Made by a program: the position numbers and the translations under genes. Source: Parietaria judaica (lineage: Eukaryota > Streptophyta > Magnoliopsida > Rosales > Urticaceae). Taken from it: a DNA stretch of 64,000 bases. Below the pieces are notes generated by a model. The model saw only the letters and a list, made by a program, of their open reading frames with translations, had not been told where the DNA came from and ran no database searches. Each line of letters starts with the position of its first letter. The stretch's first letter is position 1. The stretch lies in assembly GCA_954871525.1 (NCBI GenBank), contig OX940860.1, positions 56,532,724-56,596,723 of the forward strand, written 5' to 3'. Below are positions 1 through 10,446 of the stretch, piece by piece.

Positions 1-140
1 TGACGAAGCAGCCCCGGGGGCATGAAATGCAGCAGCCTTGGTACTACTAAAATCATTGTAAATTGGCCTCTGATTTCAAAATAGAGATTCAAAGTTTGCA
101 AAAAAATGTGCATATACATATACAAAAAAAAAAAAAACCA

Positions 141-570
141 GCTAGGTATGGCCTTGGTTGACGGCGCATCGAAGCCTAAACACCGAAACTACCTAAGGCT
201 CCTGGACCCTACCGGAACGACGGTAAGACTAGCGACGCCACAAATACACGGCTAGGTATGGCCTTGGTTGACGGAGCATTGAAGCCTAAACACCGAAACT
301 ACCGAAGGCTCCCGGACCCTTCCGGCAGGACGGTAAGACCAGCGACACCACAAATACACGGCTAGGTATGGCCTTGGTTGACGGCATATCGACGCCTAAA
401 CACCGAAACTACCCAAGGCTCCTGGACCCTGCCGGCACGACGGTAAGACCAGCGACGCCAAAAATACACGGCTAGGTATGGCCTTGGTTGACGGCGCATC
501 GACGCCTAAACACCGAAACTACCCAAGGCTCCCGGACCCTTCCGGCACGACAGTAAGACCAGCGATGCAA
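141..570 (+). repeat. 110-bp tandem array in the 3' region of element A
   Basis: Four copies start at 141, 251, 361 and 471, each opening with GCTAGGTATGGCCTTGG. The last fades into an A-run near 570. The unit is clearly homologous to the 109-bp unit of element C (50310-51600): both hold the words AGGTATGGCCTTGG, GAAACTACC and AAGGCTCCTGGACCCT. Arrays at this place are typical of Tat-group elements. Confidence 0.92.
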
Positions 571-678
571 AAAAAAAAAAAAAGGGGAAGGATACATACA
601 TCCATATACATATGTATCTAATACCAATTCGCAAAAATTGAAAACCTAAAGGAATATATTCATAACATCGGAATATGT

Positions 679-2219
679 TTACAAAGTTACAGGACTCGAC
701 TCGACGAGCGTGGCACTCTGCTGAGTGAGATCCAGGCAACAAACCGAGTAGTAGGCTCGGACGCCAAAGAGGCCCTGGCTGCTACTCAGTTTGTTGCCAA
801 ATATCTCAATCTGCGACGGCACACGTGGAGTTGGCAGACCGGCGCTCTTCTTTGAAAAATCGGTGGCGTCCACAAAACCTTCGATGAGGGCTACTTGGCG
901 GTCCCCGATCCCGATCAATGCGCCGACAAAGTCAACTCAAATATTCGAAGGGCCCTGGCAAAAAGGACACGCAGAAATGCACACGAAGCCAATAAATCAA
1001 AAGTCTATCTTCCATGATCGATTCGACGAAGGACATCATCCACAAAAAGCTCTATGGCGGCCAAATATCCAGGGTCTCGATCCGGGAACCACTCTCGCAT
1101 ATGAAGGGAAGGCATCGGTAAGGCATCAACGCCGGGATCATATTCACCATGCAAAGAGAAGATTAAGAGCAGCAAGAAACGAAACAAAGGAAATATAGTA
1201 CGAGGAAAAACAGCAAAAAGAAAAAGAAAAAGGGGGCCCATGTATTCATTAGTCCGAAGCATGACAATAAAATTACAAAATTCGGGGTCGACGACGAAAA
1301 TCCTATACCGAGAAATTAACAGCATCTACAATATCTCGCACAAAGCCTTGGACTTGGTTGGGCGCCTTTCGCTCTTCGGCAGGAATAGGCTGGGTGTGCT
1401 CCTGAGCCGTGGCAGGCAAGGTTCTTCGCTCCTCGGCCAATACAAGCTCGATCCGCTCTTGGGCTGAGGTAGGCAATGTCTCCCGCTTCTCGGCCGGAGC
1501 AAGCTCGGTCTGCTCCAAAGCCAAGGCAGGCAGCATCGCTTGCTCCCCGGCCAAGGAACGGCCGGCGCGCTATTGGAGCAAAATAGACATTGCGACAAGG
1601 TTCGAGCCATACTCGCCCTGCAACGAAGAGACAAGAGAAGGATCGTCCAGCTCTAAGGTCGCCAACCGTTGGTCGTCGAGGCTCGGAGGATCATACGGGG
1701 ACAGAGGAGGAGAGTCAGAATCCTCGGCAGCTCTCCGCTCCAGATCAGTTATCTCGTTGGCATACTTCTCGCGAAGAGCATACCATGACGGGAGGCTGGC
1801 TCGGAGCATACCATGACGATGCAACGCCATGAATCTCCCTAGATTCCAGGGATTCCGGAACAGTAGGAAGAGGCGCATGAGGTTTTCCAAAGCAACCTCC
1901 ACCCGCTCTTCGCACGCAATTACCAGGGTACTGAGCAAGAGGCGAAGAACATTAGGTCCCACTTGAGTAATGGGAACCTTGAAGGCATAGAGGGATGCTA
2001 GAATGAGGTTGGGTATCGGAAGATGAAGACCGACGTGCCGGAAGAAGGCTTCGTACAAACAGATATAGCCCTCCGGGGAGAATCGGCAAGTTCGCCTGGG
2101 TTCGGAAGTCGCGCGTAAATATTCTTCCGCGCAAAATATTTCCGCACGATGAGCTCCAACATCACCTCCTTCATAACAGAGGAGGGAGATCGAGTAGCAA
2201 ACACTTTTCCGGGCTCCAT
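679..2219 (-). pseudogene. Antisense ORF (aORF) of element A, frameshifted and internally deleted
   Basis: Reading leftwards, a start at 2219 opens a protein aligning with the aORFs of B and C. A frameshift near 2110 moves the reading into another frame, which holds the family core: CLYEAFFRHVGLHLPIPN, LYAFKVPITQVGPN, CEERVEVALENLMRL and NPWNLGRF. After GRF the frame jumps directly into the C-terminal tail (LERRAAEDSDSPPLSP, then GEYGSN at 1600-1617). The central low-complexity and coiled-coil part present in B and C is therefore deleted. A further C-terminal piece near 1005-1100 contains a segment like FPDEDPARLAVMEEMVEDVLRR of element B. The core matches the plant family usually labelled putative gypsy-type transposon; its function is unknown. 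It is a remnant. Confidence 0.75.
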
Positions 2220-2340
2220 GCAATGACCGGAGAAGCAGGTAGTGGCCGGAAAATAAGAAGAAAGAAGGCTCGAGAAAGGGAGAAGCGCCGGAACAAAAAT
2301 TGAAGGGAAGCAAATAAGCAAGAAAGTGACAAGAAGGGGC

Positions 2341-2351
2341 TATATAAAAAG
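2341..2351 (-). promoter_or_regulatory. Candidate TATA box for the element A aORF
   Basis: A TATATAAAAA stretch lies about 122 bp upstream of the aORF start at 2219 and is a TATA-like word when read on the minus strand. Elements B and C have TATA-like words at comparable distances (about 138 and 148 bp). It is assigned by position and recurrence only. Confidence 0.4.
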
Positions 2352-2820
2352 TACAAACAAAGGAGGAACACGAAGAAGCGCGACTCGATCTGACGGCCCA
2401 AGATGAGAACATTTGAAAAAAGCAACGGCCAGGATAAAGAGCCGTTACAAATCCCCCGATGCACTCGAGTGCGAAACGATGCACATTAATGTGAAACGAT
2501 GCACGTTCCACAGTGCCAGAGGACTGTCGGGTAAAATGAAACGTCTCCGGCAAAGGACCATCGACCAACTTGTCCTCGACAAAGTCTCGTCGACTGAAGG
2601 TTCCCCAATAAATCTCGTCGGCAGAATGTCCTCAACGGAGGCTCGCCAATGAGGTGTCTTCGACGGAAGCTCGTCGACGAAACACCTTTGGCAATAGTTC
2701 GTCGACTGAGATGTCTTCAACAAAAACTCGTTGACAAACTTATATTCGGCAAAGAACCCTTGACAGAATTACCTCGGCGAGAAGAATCTCCGATGAAGCT
2801 TGTCTCTCAATTTACCAAGT

Positions 2821-2838
2821 GCCAAATGGGGGACTAAC
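2821..2838 (+). other. Polypurine tract of element A
   Basis: The purine-rich run AAATGGGGGAC directly precedes the 3' LTR. Near-identical tracts sit before the 3' LTRs of C (55151-55168) and E (reverse strand, 22456-22480). It is the expected plus-strand primer. Confidence 0.75.
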
Positions 2839-2934
2839 TGTTAAGGTCGGATCCGGTTGGATCCCTCTTAACACTATGAAAGCCTTGAAGGTCGACGAAT
2901 GGAGACCATGAGGCGGATCGCCGAACGCGAACAA

Positions 2935-3145
2935 GACCCGACGAGGAGAGTCGACGACATCGAGACCCGACGAGGAGAGTCGACCACACCAAGACCCGAC
3001 GAGGAGAGTCGACCACACCGAGACCCGACGAGGAGAGTGGACGACACCAAGACCCGACGAGAAGAGTCGACGACACCAAGACCCGACGACACCAAGACCC
3101 GACGAGGAGTCGACGACACCGTGACCCGACGAGAAATAGTCGAGG
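2935..3145 (+). repeat. 29-bp tandem array inside the element A LTR
   Basis: About seven units of GACCCGACGAGGAGAGTCGA plus a short spacer, one of them shortened to 16 bp. It lies in the upstream part of the LTR (U3), ahead of the presumed promoter. Comparable copies are absent from the LTRs of B, C and E. Confidence 0.9.
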
Positions 3146-3188
3146 AGAATCTGGCGAGACGAAAGGTTCTGACAGTATCGACAGTGAC

Positions 3189-3343
3189 TGATGGGACAAG
3201 CATTTAATGCTTAAGGCTTCGATGGGACGAGCATTAAATGCTTGAGCACGCCGCGATGGGATGAGCATTAAATGCTTGAGCACACCGCGATGGGATGAGC
3301 ATTAAATGCTTGAGCACGCCGCGATGGGATGACCATTTAATGC
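3189..3343 (+). repeat. 34-bp tandem array inside the element A LTR
   Basis: Four to five units of GATGGGATGAGCATTAAATG followed by CTTGAGCACGCCGC. The core GGCATTTAATGCTTGAGCA also occurs two to three times in the LTRs of element C (about 40405-40490 and 55375-55460), so this is a family-wide LTR motif that is amplified here. Confidence 0.88.
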
Positions 3344-3679
3344 GGCCACCTCGGAGGTAATCTAGTGGACTCGAACCACACGAAAGGGGATGCACCAGGC
3401 TTTTGCCAGACGTATGGGGGGACGAGCCGATGGGACTCCGATAAGAGCGGGGAAATTGGCCTATAAAGGGGGGGGGGGGGGGAGAAACCTATGTAAGAAG
3501 GGGGACTCATTTTGAGAGAGGATGAGAGAAAGAGATAAATACTTGTAAGAGAGAAAAACAACACCATCAATACAGAAATCACCAGATTTTCTTACCTAAT
3601 AAACGGAAGGAACCGAGCTCTCCATTTTAAGAACAAGAGTAATCTTGTGATTGTTGAGCGGTACGAAACGCCCTAAACA

Positions 3680-3876
3680 GTGCCCCAATTGTTTTAGTTA
3701 TAATAAGATTATATTTAGGAAATAATAAGCCAAAACGTATTAATGGGTTAAAACAAGTGTGTGAAACAAACGAGAAAATGGGAAATCATAGTTGCACGCC
3801 GGTAAAACACTTGAGGTCTTGTAGTGTTTATTCGAAATACATTCATTAGCGAGCTCAAATACCAGGTTGAACTAAG
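3680..3876. other. Flanking sequence, no gene seen
   Basis: AT-rich unique-looking sequence between element A and the small hAT element. No ORF or RNA gene is visible. Confidence 0.5.
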
Positions 3877-4591
3877 TAGGGCTGCAAATTTTGTAACCGT
3901 TTCCAGGTTTGGTCCCGGAACGGTTTTTTTTTTTTTTTAAAAAAAAAGGGTAATTTAGTTTGAAACTGGGAACCGGTACTTCCCGGTTCACGGTTTATGG
4001 AGTCGGGAACCGGAACCGGTACAAGAAGCCAAATTTCCCGGTTTTTTGTGTCGGTTCCTGTTTTAAACTACATGTAGTTTTAGATGTTTTCATATTATGT
4101 CGTTTTTAAATATTTTGTATGTTTATTGTAGTTTTTGGGTTTTATGTCGTTTTTTAATTACTTAAACTACATGTAGTTTTCGTTATTAGGGTTTATTATT
4201 TCCATTTTCCATTCTCGGCCCTTTCAATATCTCTTTCTCTCTCTCTCTCATCCATCAGGACGTCATCGTTTTCTCTTCGCCGAGAACCCTCCACCGTCGA
4301 TTACATGTCTTCGTCTCCAAACTAGAAGATTTCGCTTGCAAGCACAATCTATGTCTCGTGTTAAGCTTTTGTTTCAGCCATTGATTTGTTTCGGCTATTA
4401 ATATTTGTCTCGTATTAAGTACTGAATTTTTTTCACGAATTTTTTCTTACTTTTTCCCAATTCTGTTTTTTTTTTTAAGGGAAATTTACAACCAGAACCG
4501 GGAACCGGTACCAAAAATAAAAATCCCGAATTTTTAAGATAGGTACCAAAAACAACTAATTTCTCGGTTCCCGGTTCCGCTTTCACTCCTA
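3877..4591. mobile_element. Non-autonomous hAT element (715 bp)
   Basis: The left end reads TAGGGCTGCAAA and the right end, reverse-complemented, reads TAGGAGTGAAAG (8 of 12 match). Flanking octamers GAACTAAG (3869-3876) and GAGCTAAG (4592-4599) match at seven of eight bases, fitting the 8-bp target duplication of hAT elements. Subterminal zones on both sides are full of CCGGTTCCCGGT / GGAACCGG words in both orientations, as expected for transposase binding sites. A CT-rich stretch near 4225-4320 looks like a leftover 5' leader. No transposase remains. Confidence 0.75.
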
Positions 4592-5698
4592 GAGCTAAGT
4601 GTGCCATGTGGAAATGAAGTAGAGATGTTGTGACAAAAGTTTTCACTGGACAGTCTCATATCACCACCACCAGCTTCGGCTCGGGATCGGAGCCTGGGAG
4701 TAAAGATGCTAATGGCGTCTTATAGGCGCGTTTAAGCATGAGCATGTGACATAAAGACGAGTGGTGTAGGTTCGGTGCGGCAGGGTAATTTTTACCATTG
4801 TACCATTTGGGTTATGATTCATAAATTCTCTCCAAAAACTCTCTATTTTGTCTGTATTTTCCATTAAGGTACTCTTCTTTATTGTTTTAGAGTTATCTTT
4901 CTTTTATTATTAAATAATTTTTATCTTCTTTTCAAATTTTTCGTATTTTTTCATACAATTTTTAATTTAAAAACCCATGGTTTAAACCAAAAACCAGGAT
5001 TAGATATAAAGTTTGTAATTTTACGTGGAACTGGGATTCTTATTTTAGAGGAAAAAAAGAGCGTCTCCACAATATATATATTATATATACATATATATAT
5101 ATATATATATGAAAGTGGTCCGCAGCTAATTACATTGGAAGGCTTTTTGGGGGGCATCAGAGACTCGTAAATTATTGTGATACTGATACATCAACATATA
5201 TATTTGTTGTGAGAAATTTAATGTGGTCACGCACTTAGGGGGAAATATATTCATTCCAAATCTATTATATATATTTTTGTATAAGTAGAGTGATTCTGAA
5301 CCATTAACCACTCCCAAAGGCCGTTCAAGCTCATATATGGAAGATGCCTTTATGCTCCTTAAATTTTGAAAACGATGAACCAAATCGCATACCATCAGAT
5401 GCCACGGACCACATTTCACAAATGCTATTTATTTTTCTGGACAGCTATGTTCATGGATACAGCCAATACCGGATCTACGATACAAATTATCGGGAAGGAC
5501 TAAGTATTTTATTACAAGAGTCTAACATTCACGGAAACGTACGGTTGAACCTCTTTAAAAAAAAAAACATATTAATTAGTTTATTTATGCCCTTCTATTG
5601 TTTTCTTTATTAACAATAGAGTGTTTATTTATCTTTCCAACGGGTGTTTATTTGTAAATTTTAAATAAACGTACGGTTGAACCTCTTTAACAATTTTT

Positions 5699-5860
5699 TA
5701 TCTTTCCAACGGGTGTTTACTTATAAATTTTTGACAAAAAATGAGTGAGTTATGCCAAAAATATGAAAGACTATTTCGCATCACATCTTTCATATTTTTG
5801 GCATAACTCACTCATTTTTTTTTCAAAAAATTATAAATAAACACCGGTTGGAAAGATAAA
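5699..5860. repeat. Hairpin-forming inverted repeat (MITE-like)
   Basis: Two arms of about 70 bp face each other around a loop of roughly 15 bp. The left arm runs from ATCTTTCCAACGGGTGTTTA through GAGTGAGTTATGCCAAAAAT; the right arm is its near reverse complement, ending CCGGTTGGAAAGAT. A third, forward copy of part of the arm occurs at about 6041-6120. This points to a short transposon family, but terminal repeats and a target duplication could not be fixed. Confidence 0.7.
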
Positions 5861-6769
5861 AATTTATCTATAACTTCTTAGTTTTACGTTTCATCATAAA
5901 AAGTCATTAAGTATATTAAAATTTGCTCGAAAAAATATTTTGCATTAAACTAATATCCAGTTTTACGTTCTATTTGAAATTTCGTATTTTTATAAAACTG
6001 ATTTTACAAAACTTAAAACACAAAAGTTGTAGATCTATCTCTTATCTTTCCAACCGTAGGTCGTACATAAAATTTGGACAAAAAATGAGTGAGTTATGTC
6101 AAAAATACGAAAAGTGTACATATAGAGGAGGATAACTCTCTAACGGTCAAGTGACGAAAAACACGAAAATATCTAACGGATCAAACAATGGGTACATTAG
6201 CCGCCGAAAATAAACATTGGGTACATAATCCGCAGAAGATCAAACATTAGGTACATTAACCGCAGTTTACCCTTAAAAAAACATATTAATTAGTTTATTT
6301 ATGCCTTCTATTGTTTTCTTCATTAAAAAGTTGTTTTAATAAAAATCCAATGTCTTATTAAGGTTAGTAACAAAAAAGACATATATGCAGCTGCAATTAC
6401 ACTATGAAAATATCAATTATTCAATATTTTTGTTAAAATAAGACGTACGTGTGTTCCTAACTTAACAAATGTTGAACGAACGCAATATGTAGATAAAATT
6501 GAACCTTGACACTGGTTGATAGTCTTTGAATACTATTTTACAAAAAAAAATTATAAATAAATTGACACACTAAGTAAAAGACTAAGTCTCTGATATTGCT
6601 TACACAAAGCAAGTTTGTGTCAATATTGAGGTATGAGATCACAAATCCATTGACCTTTTTGGAAGGGCAAAAGAATAGTACCTACCTATCTTAAACTTTG
6701 TGATGATGATCACTTGCAATATGTTGTGATGCCTCTTTGACTCTTTTTTAGGTCATGTGGTCCTATCCT

Positions 6770-6814
6770 AATAAAATAAAATAAAATAAAATAAAATAAA
6801 ATAAAATAAAATAA
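6770..6814. repeat. (TAAAA)n microsatellite
   Basis: About nine tandem ATAAA units. Confidence 0.95.
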
Positions 6815-7639
6815 TGAATATTAGCATTATCTTGAAGTAAGGTAGCCCAAGAGTCCATTATGGTGAATAAGAAAAAAGCCCCCACCAACGAAAACTTGCA
6901 ATCTTTTTAGGAGCTTCCAAAAGTGGAAAGGACTTTGAAATGCTTCTAAATTTCTAATCAAATAATTATGGCTACTAATCACAATTGCAATTCATGGGCA
7001 GTGTCAATGTCCATATATTAATTGGATCATAACATCACTCAATTATTAGAACAAATGTCTTTTTTTAAGTTTTTATTCACATTTTAAATCTAAATTATAG
7101 CTTTTCAAGGTCATGACTCCTATTCTTTCAAAAAGTAATACTCCAATCAAACAGATCAAGTTGATTTGTAAGCGATATATAGATAATTGACTTGCAATTC
7201 GTGGGCAATATCAACATCCACATATTGGATTATAAAATCACTCTTCATATATGGTAGGGTAATATTAAATTTTGTTTGTTGATACACTTCCTCTTTTAAT
7301 TTAAGTTTCTCGTAAAGTTATCTTCTGTTCTTTAAAAAATACAAGATTTTTACTTATAAAATAAAATTTGGTAAAAGAAAAATTACTTTTTGATTGCATT
7401 TTAATTAGTTTCATTATAATTTCTAATCTTGCTGCATTTTTCTTAATAATTTTTTTGAAAAAATTGGCTTCTTGTTTCTTCATTATATTGCATAATTTAT
7501 TAGCATAAGTAATCTATGTGCTGTGAAGAAATCTATGTGTGATACCTTTTTAAAAAGAATAATGGCTGTCATTCGTAAAACTAATTTTATTGGACAAATG
7601 CAACTACTACTTAAGTTCATACTCTTAACTAATGCCCAA

Positions 7640-7840
7640 AATCCCCCCACCGGGTTAAACCCGGATTTAAAAAAAAAAATACAAAACCCGGATACCGAAA
7701 TATCCGGATCCGGGTTAAATCCGGATTTAAAGAAAATACAAAACCCGGATACCGAAATATCCGGATCCGGGTTTTTTCGGATCCGGATATTTCGGTATCC
7801 GGGTTTTAAACAACCCGGATATAGAAATATCCGGGATTTT
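7640..7840. repeat. Left subterminal palindromic repeats of the hAT element
   Basis: The block ACCCGGATACCGAAATATCC followed by GGATCCGGGTT occurs twice in direct order and then in reverse orientation (CGGATCCGGATATTTCGGTA), then a weaker copy. Matching words occur in the right end at about 30790-30890. Clusters of inverted motifs near the ends are typical transposase-binding regions of hAT elements. Confidence 0.8.
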
Positions 7841-8016
7841 TAAAAAAAAATATTAAAGAGCCGTTGGTAGTTTATAGGGACTGCGGCAAAAGTACCTGAC
7901 ACGCGTCAGAAAATTGTACCGTTGGAATCCAACGGAAATATTTGCCTCGAAGTCCTCAAATAGATCCGTTGGGGCTTTATTACACCACTTTACTCGAATT
8001 CCTACACATTTTTCCC

Positions 8017-8024
8017 TATAAATA
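8017..8024 (+). promoter_or_regulatory. TATA box of the hAT transposase
   Basis: TATAAATA followed by ACACCATTTCACTCCC, about 310 bp upstream of the transposase start at 8328. The CT-rich sequence after it resembles a plant 5' leader. Confidence 0.6.
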
Positions 8025-8327
8025 CACCATTTCACTCCCATTTTTTTCACACAACTTCTTCTCTTCATCTCTAATTCTCTCAAACTCTCTCAAGCTCTCA
8101 TATTTCCGAATTTAGTCTATAGTTTAGCTACTTTATAATTATATAAATACTCTCTATTTTTAGTTTAATATATTGTTTAGGTATTTTAGTTGTTATTAAT
8201 TTAGTTTATTTAGTTGTTATTATTAGTATTTTAGTTTATTATTAGTTATTTGTTGTTATTATTATTAGTGTTATTTAGTTTAATCTAGTTTTATTAATCG
8301 TTATTATTAGTTTAATTTGTCATTAAT

Positions 8328-8708
8328 ATGTTGAGTGGCAACAACCGTTCTCGAGGACGTCCCGAAGTCCGAGGAAAAGGACGGTCCACTATTCCGTCGC
8401 CGCGGTCGATTAATAGCGGGAAGGCTTTTAGTCAACATAACTATAATGTCGGAGTTATGAATCAACACAATGTTCCCGGTTCTTCTAGCCAACCGTTACC
8501 GGTTCATGGTCAATATGGTACCGGTGGCGGCGGGCGGATCCAACAATTATTATTTTCTCAAGGTAACGTCGGTGCTTTTACTAAGTAACTTAATTATCAA
8601 GGTCCCTATATTCCGGAATGGCAAAGCCTTAGCAACGAGGAACAATACCAAGCACAACAAGTCCAACAACATCGTCAACAACAATATGTTTCCCCCGACG
8701 ACGCCGAG
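8328..8708 (+). pseudogene. hAT transposase, exon 1 (broken)
   Basis: This reads from ATG (MLSGNNRSRGRPEVRGKG) through a low-complexity Gln/Asn/Gly-rich N-terminus and ends in phase 0 at the splice donor GAG|GTACGT (8709-8710). An in-frame TAA at 8586-8588 interrupts it; the frame stays open on both sides and continues with a Gln-rich stretch. Such disordered N-termini precede the BED zinc finger in many plant hAT transposases. The next exon lies more than 10 kb away because element B landed in the intron. Confidence 0.7.
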
Positions 8709-9092
8709 GTACGTTTAATTTAAGTAGTTAATTAATTAAATAATTGTTTTATTATATTTGAAATTGTTAGATGATAAATTAAGTTTTAGTTTGTTAAAAA
8801 ATGTTACTTACTTAATAAAATGTTGGTTAAAAAATAGTTACTTACTTAATATTTAATAAATAGTCATTAGTAATTAAATTAATAAAAATTAAAAAGTTAA
8901 TAAGTTAATACTATTACTTAAAAATTAATAACTAATAAGTTACTTAATAAGTTAATTAATAACTATTTAGTAATTAATACTAATAATTAATAACTAAATA
9001 ATCATTAGTCATAGTAGTTTAGTTAAATTTTAAATAGTTAATTAAATAAGTTAAAAAAAATAAAAATTGTATTTTTTATGTGTGGTGATAAT

Positions 9093-9905
9093 TGTTAAGG
9101 TCGGATTTGGTCAAATCCATCCTCAACACAACTCGTGTCTTTTTGCCCACAAACGACATGAAAGGGGGCGAGGAAGTTCAACCCCGAGGGAAATTATCTC
9201 CGACGAGGATAATCTCCGAGGAAGCTCTACCGCGAGGGGGATTATTCCCGAGGAGGATCATCCCCGAGGAGGTTTGATCGCGAGGAAGCACAGCCACACA
9301 AAAGCAAGTTGCGAAGAAGTGTCCCGTCACACTCGACGAGGGATTTCGTCATGATGATTATGCAGAGCCCGATGACAGCCGAAGGGACGTGCATTAATGA
9401 AGCTCACCTACCCAGTCGATAAAAGGTGTCAGCGCCGGGGCTTGCAAGGCCCGAAGACGGCTGAAGAGACGTGCATTTAATGAAGCTCACCTACCCAAAA
9501 TGACAGTCTGCTCGGAAGCGACGTAAAGTAGAAATCCGCCATGCCTTCCATCGAATCACTCTGGGAGGCGAATGATTAAAAGGGGAAAAGGCGGGAAAAA
9601 GGCTAGGGGGCATAATGTAAATTGTAAACTCTATAAAAGGAGAAGAGAAGCCTCAACTAGGGGGTTCGAAAAAAGGGAGAAGAAAGGCCTAGCAAAAAGA
9701 GAGAAACATCCTGTAATAGAAAGGCTAAAGAAATAGAGAGAGCCTTTGCTCATGATCCTTCATCTGTCCAGCTATTCAACGGAAGAAAACCGAGCTCATT
9801 TCGGAAATTATAATAAAACATAGATATTCATCATTTGTTGTTATTTATTTATTATTTGATGATGTCTTTGTGACTGGAAAAGGGTGGTGAAAAACCCCCT
9901 CTACA
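9093..9905 (+). repeat. 5' LTR of element B (813 bp)
   Basis: Starts TGTTAAGGTCGGATTTGG and ends CCCCCTCTACA. A TATAAAAGG box lies at 9632-9640, placing the transcription start about 240 bp before the LTR end. The three visible differences from the 3' LTR are T/G near 9142, G/A near 9170 and C/G near 9495. Confidence 0.95.
9632..9640 (+). promoter_or_regulatory. TATA box in the 5' LTR of element B
   Basis: TATAAAAGG in a conserved context (CATAATGTAAATTG upstream). The LTRs of E have the same box in the same context, so this is the family's LTR promoter. Confidence 0.65.
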
Positions 9906-9908
9906 GTT

Positions 9909-9926
9909 TGGCGCCCACCGAGGGGC
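9909..9926 (+). other. Primer-binding site of element B
   Basis: TGGCGCCCACCGAGGGGC follows the 5' LTR after a 3-base gap. The identical sequence occurs in E (29802-29819, minus) and a close version in C (40881-40896). TGGCGCC starts are usual for Ty3 plant elements; the exact tRNA was not assigned. Confidence 0.8.
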
Positions 9927-10446
9927 TTTGTTTTCTTTCTAACTCACAGCCAGGAATTTGGAGGAGCATGACGTCATTAAACGACACCATCGTCAGCAGC
10001 GTGCTCGAGGTGGTGACTGAGTGCGCGAGGTGGTGACTGAGCGCGCGAAAACAGCGAGCATAACCCAAGGAGGCAACTCAAGGGCAGGAGTGACGTAAGA
10101 AGGGGAGACGTACGGACTCCTTACGTTGAAGAGAGGTAGACGTATAGACGGTTAATCGGGAAAAGAATTGCACGCGTATCAAGGAGTCGGGGTGACTCCC
10201 GAAGCGTCATGAAGTGACAGCGAAACAGGGAATACGAAGGGTTGCGTGCGAAACAATCGGCGGTTATAAAATGGGAAGTTTAGAGAGGACCAAGGAGAAC
10301 AAGTCGGCGGAAGTAAAAACGAATTCGGTTAACTCTCAGATAAGTACAAATCTTTCCACCCAGAGAATAAAAGTCCCTTTCTTACTCCGAAACCAGTTTT
10401 TGTTAGTATTTTCACGTTACAGGTCGAGAAAGCATACAAAAAAGAA
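9927..10446 (+). other. Leader of element B
   Basis: About 520 bp between the primer-binding site and the F-box ATG. The first bases (GGGGCTTTGTTTTCTTTCTAACTCACAGCCAGGAAT) match the leader of E just before its gag. No gag-like reading frame follows. A pyrimidine-rich run ending TTTTCACGTTACAG at about 10422 looks like a splice acceptor just upstream of the F-box ATG. If used, the F-box ORF would be made from a spliced LTR transcript. Confidence 0.5.

Larger units (their letters stand above)
1..3679 (+). mobile_element. Element A: 3' end of a Tat/Retand-type Ty3 LTR retrotransposon, cut by the window edge
   Basis: The first 140 bases resemble the stretch just after the integrase stop of element C (about 50165-50280), so the window opens a few bases past the end of pol. 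Then come a 110-bp tandem array, a decayed ORF on the opposite strand, a polypurine tract and a 3' LTR. This order (pol, 3' tandem repeats, antisense ORF, LTR) is known from plant Ty3 elements of the Tat group, especially Retand-like ones. The five bases after the LTR are GTGCC; the matching left-hand target duplication lies outside the window and cannot be checked. Confidence 0.85.
2839..3679 (+). repeat. 3' LTR of element A (841 bp)
   Basis: The LTR starts TGTTAAGGTCGGATCC and ends with AAACGCCCTAAACA, the same ends as the LTRs of element C. It has two internal arrays (29 bp and 34 bp units), a TATAAAGG-like box near 3462, and a pyrimidine/purine-biased region before the end. The partner 5' LTR is outside the window. 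Confidence 0.88.
4592..7621. other. AT-rich intergenic region with short repeats
   Basis: I find no supportable protein-coding gene here. The region holds an AT run near 5080-5110, a hairpin (5699-5860), duplicated blocks (about 5536-5612 against 5667-5691 and 6274-6326), a 3-copy motif around AAACATTGGGTACATTA at 6180-6260 and a TAAAA microsatellite. A repeated block around GCAATTCATGGGCAGTGTCAA (near 6985) and GCAATTCGTGGGCAATATCAA (near 7193) suggests another decayed duplicated element. Confidence 0.5.
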
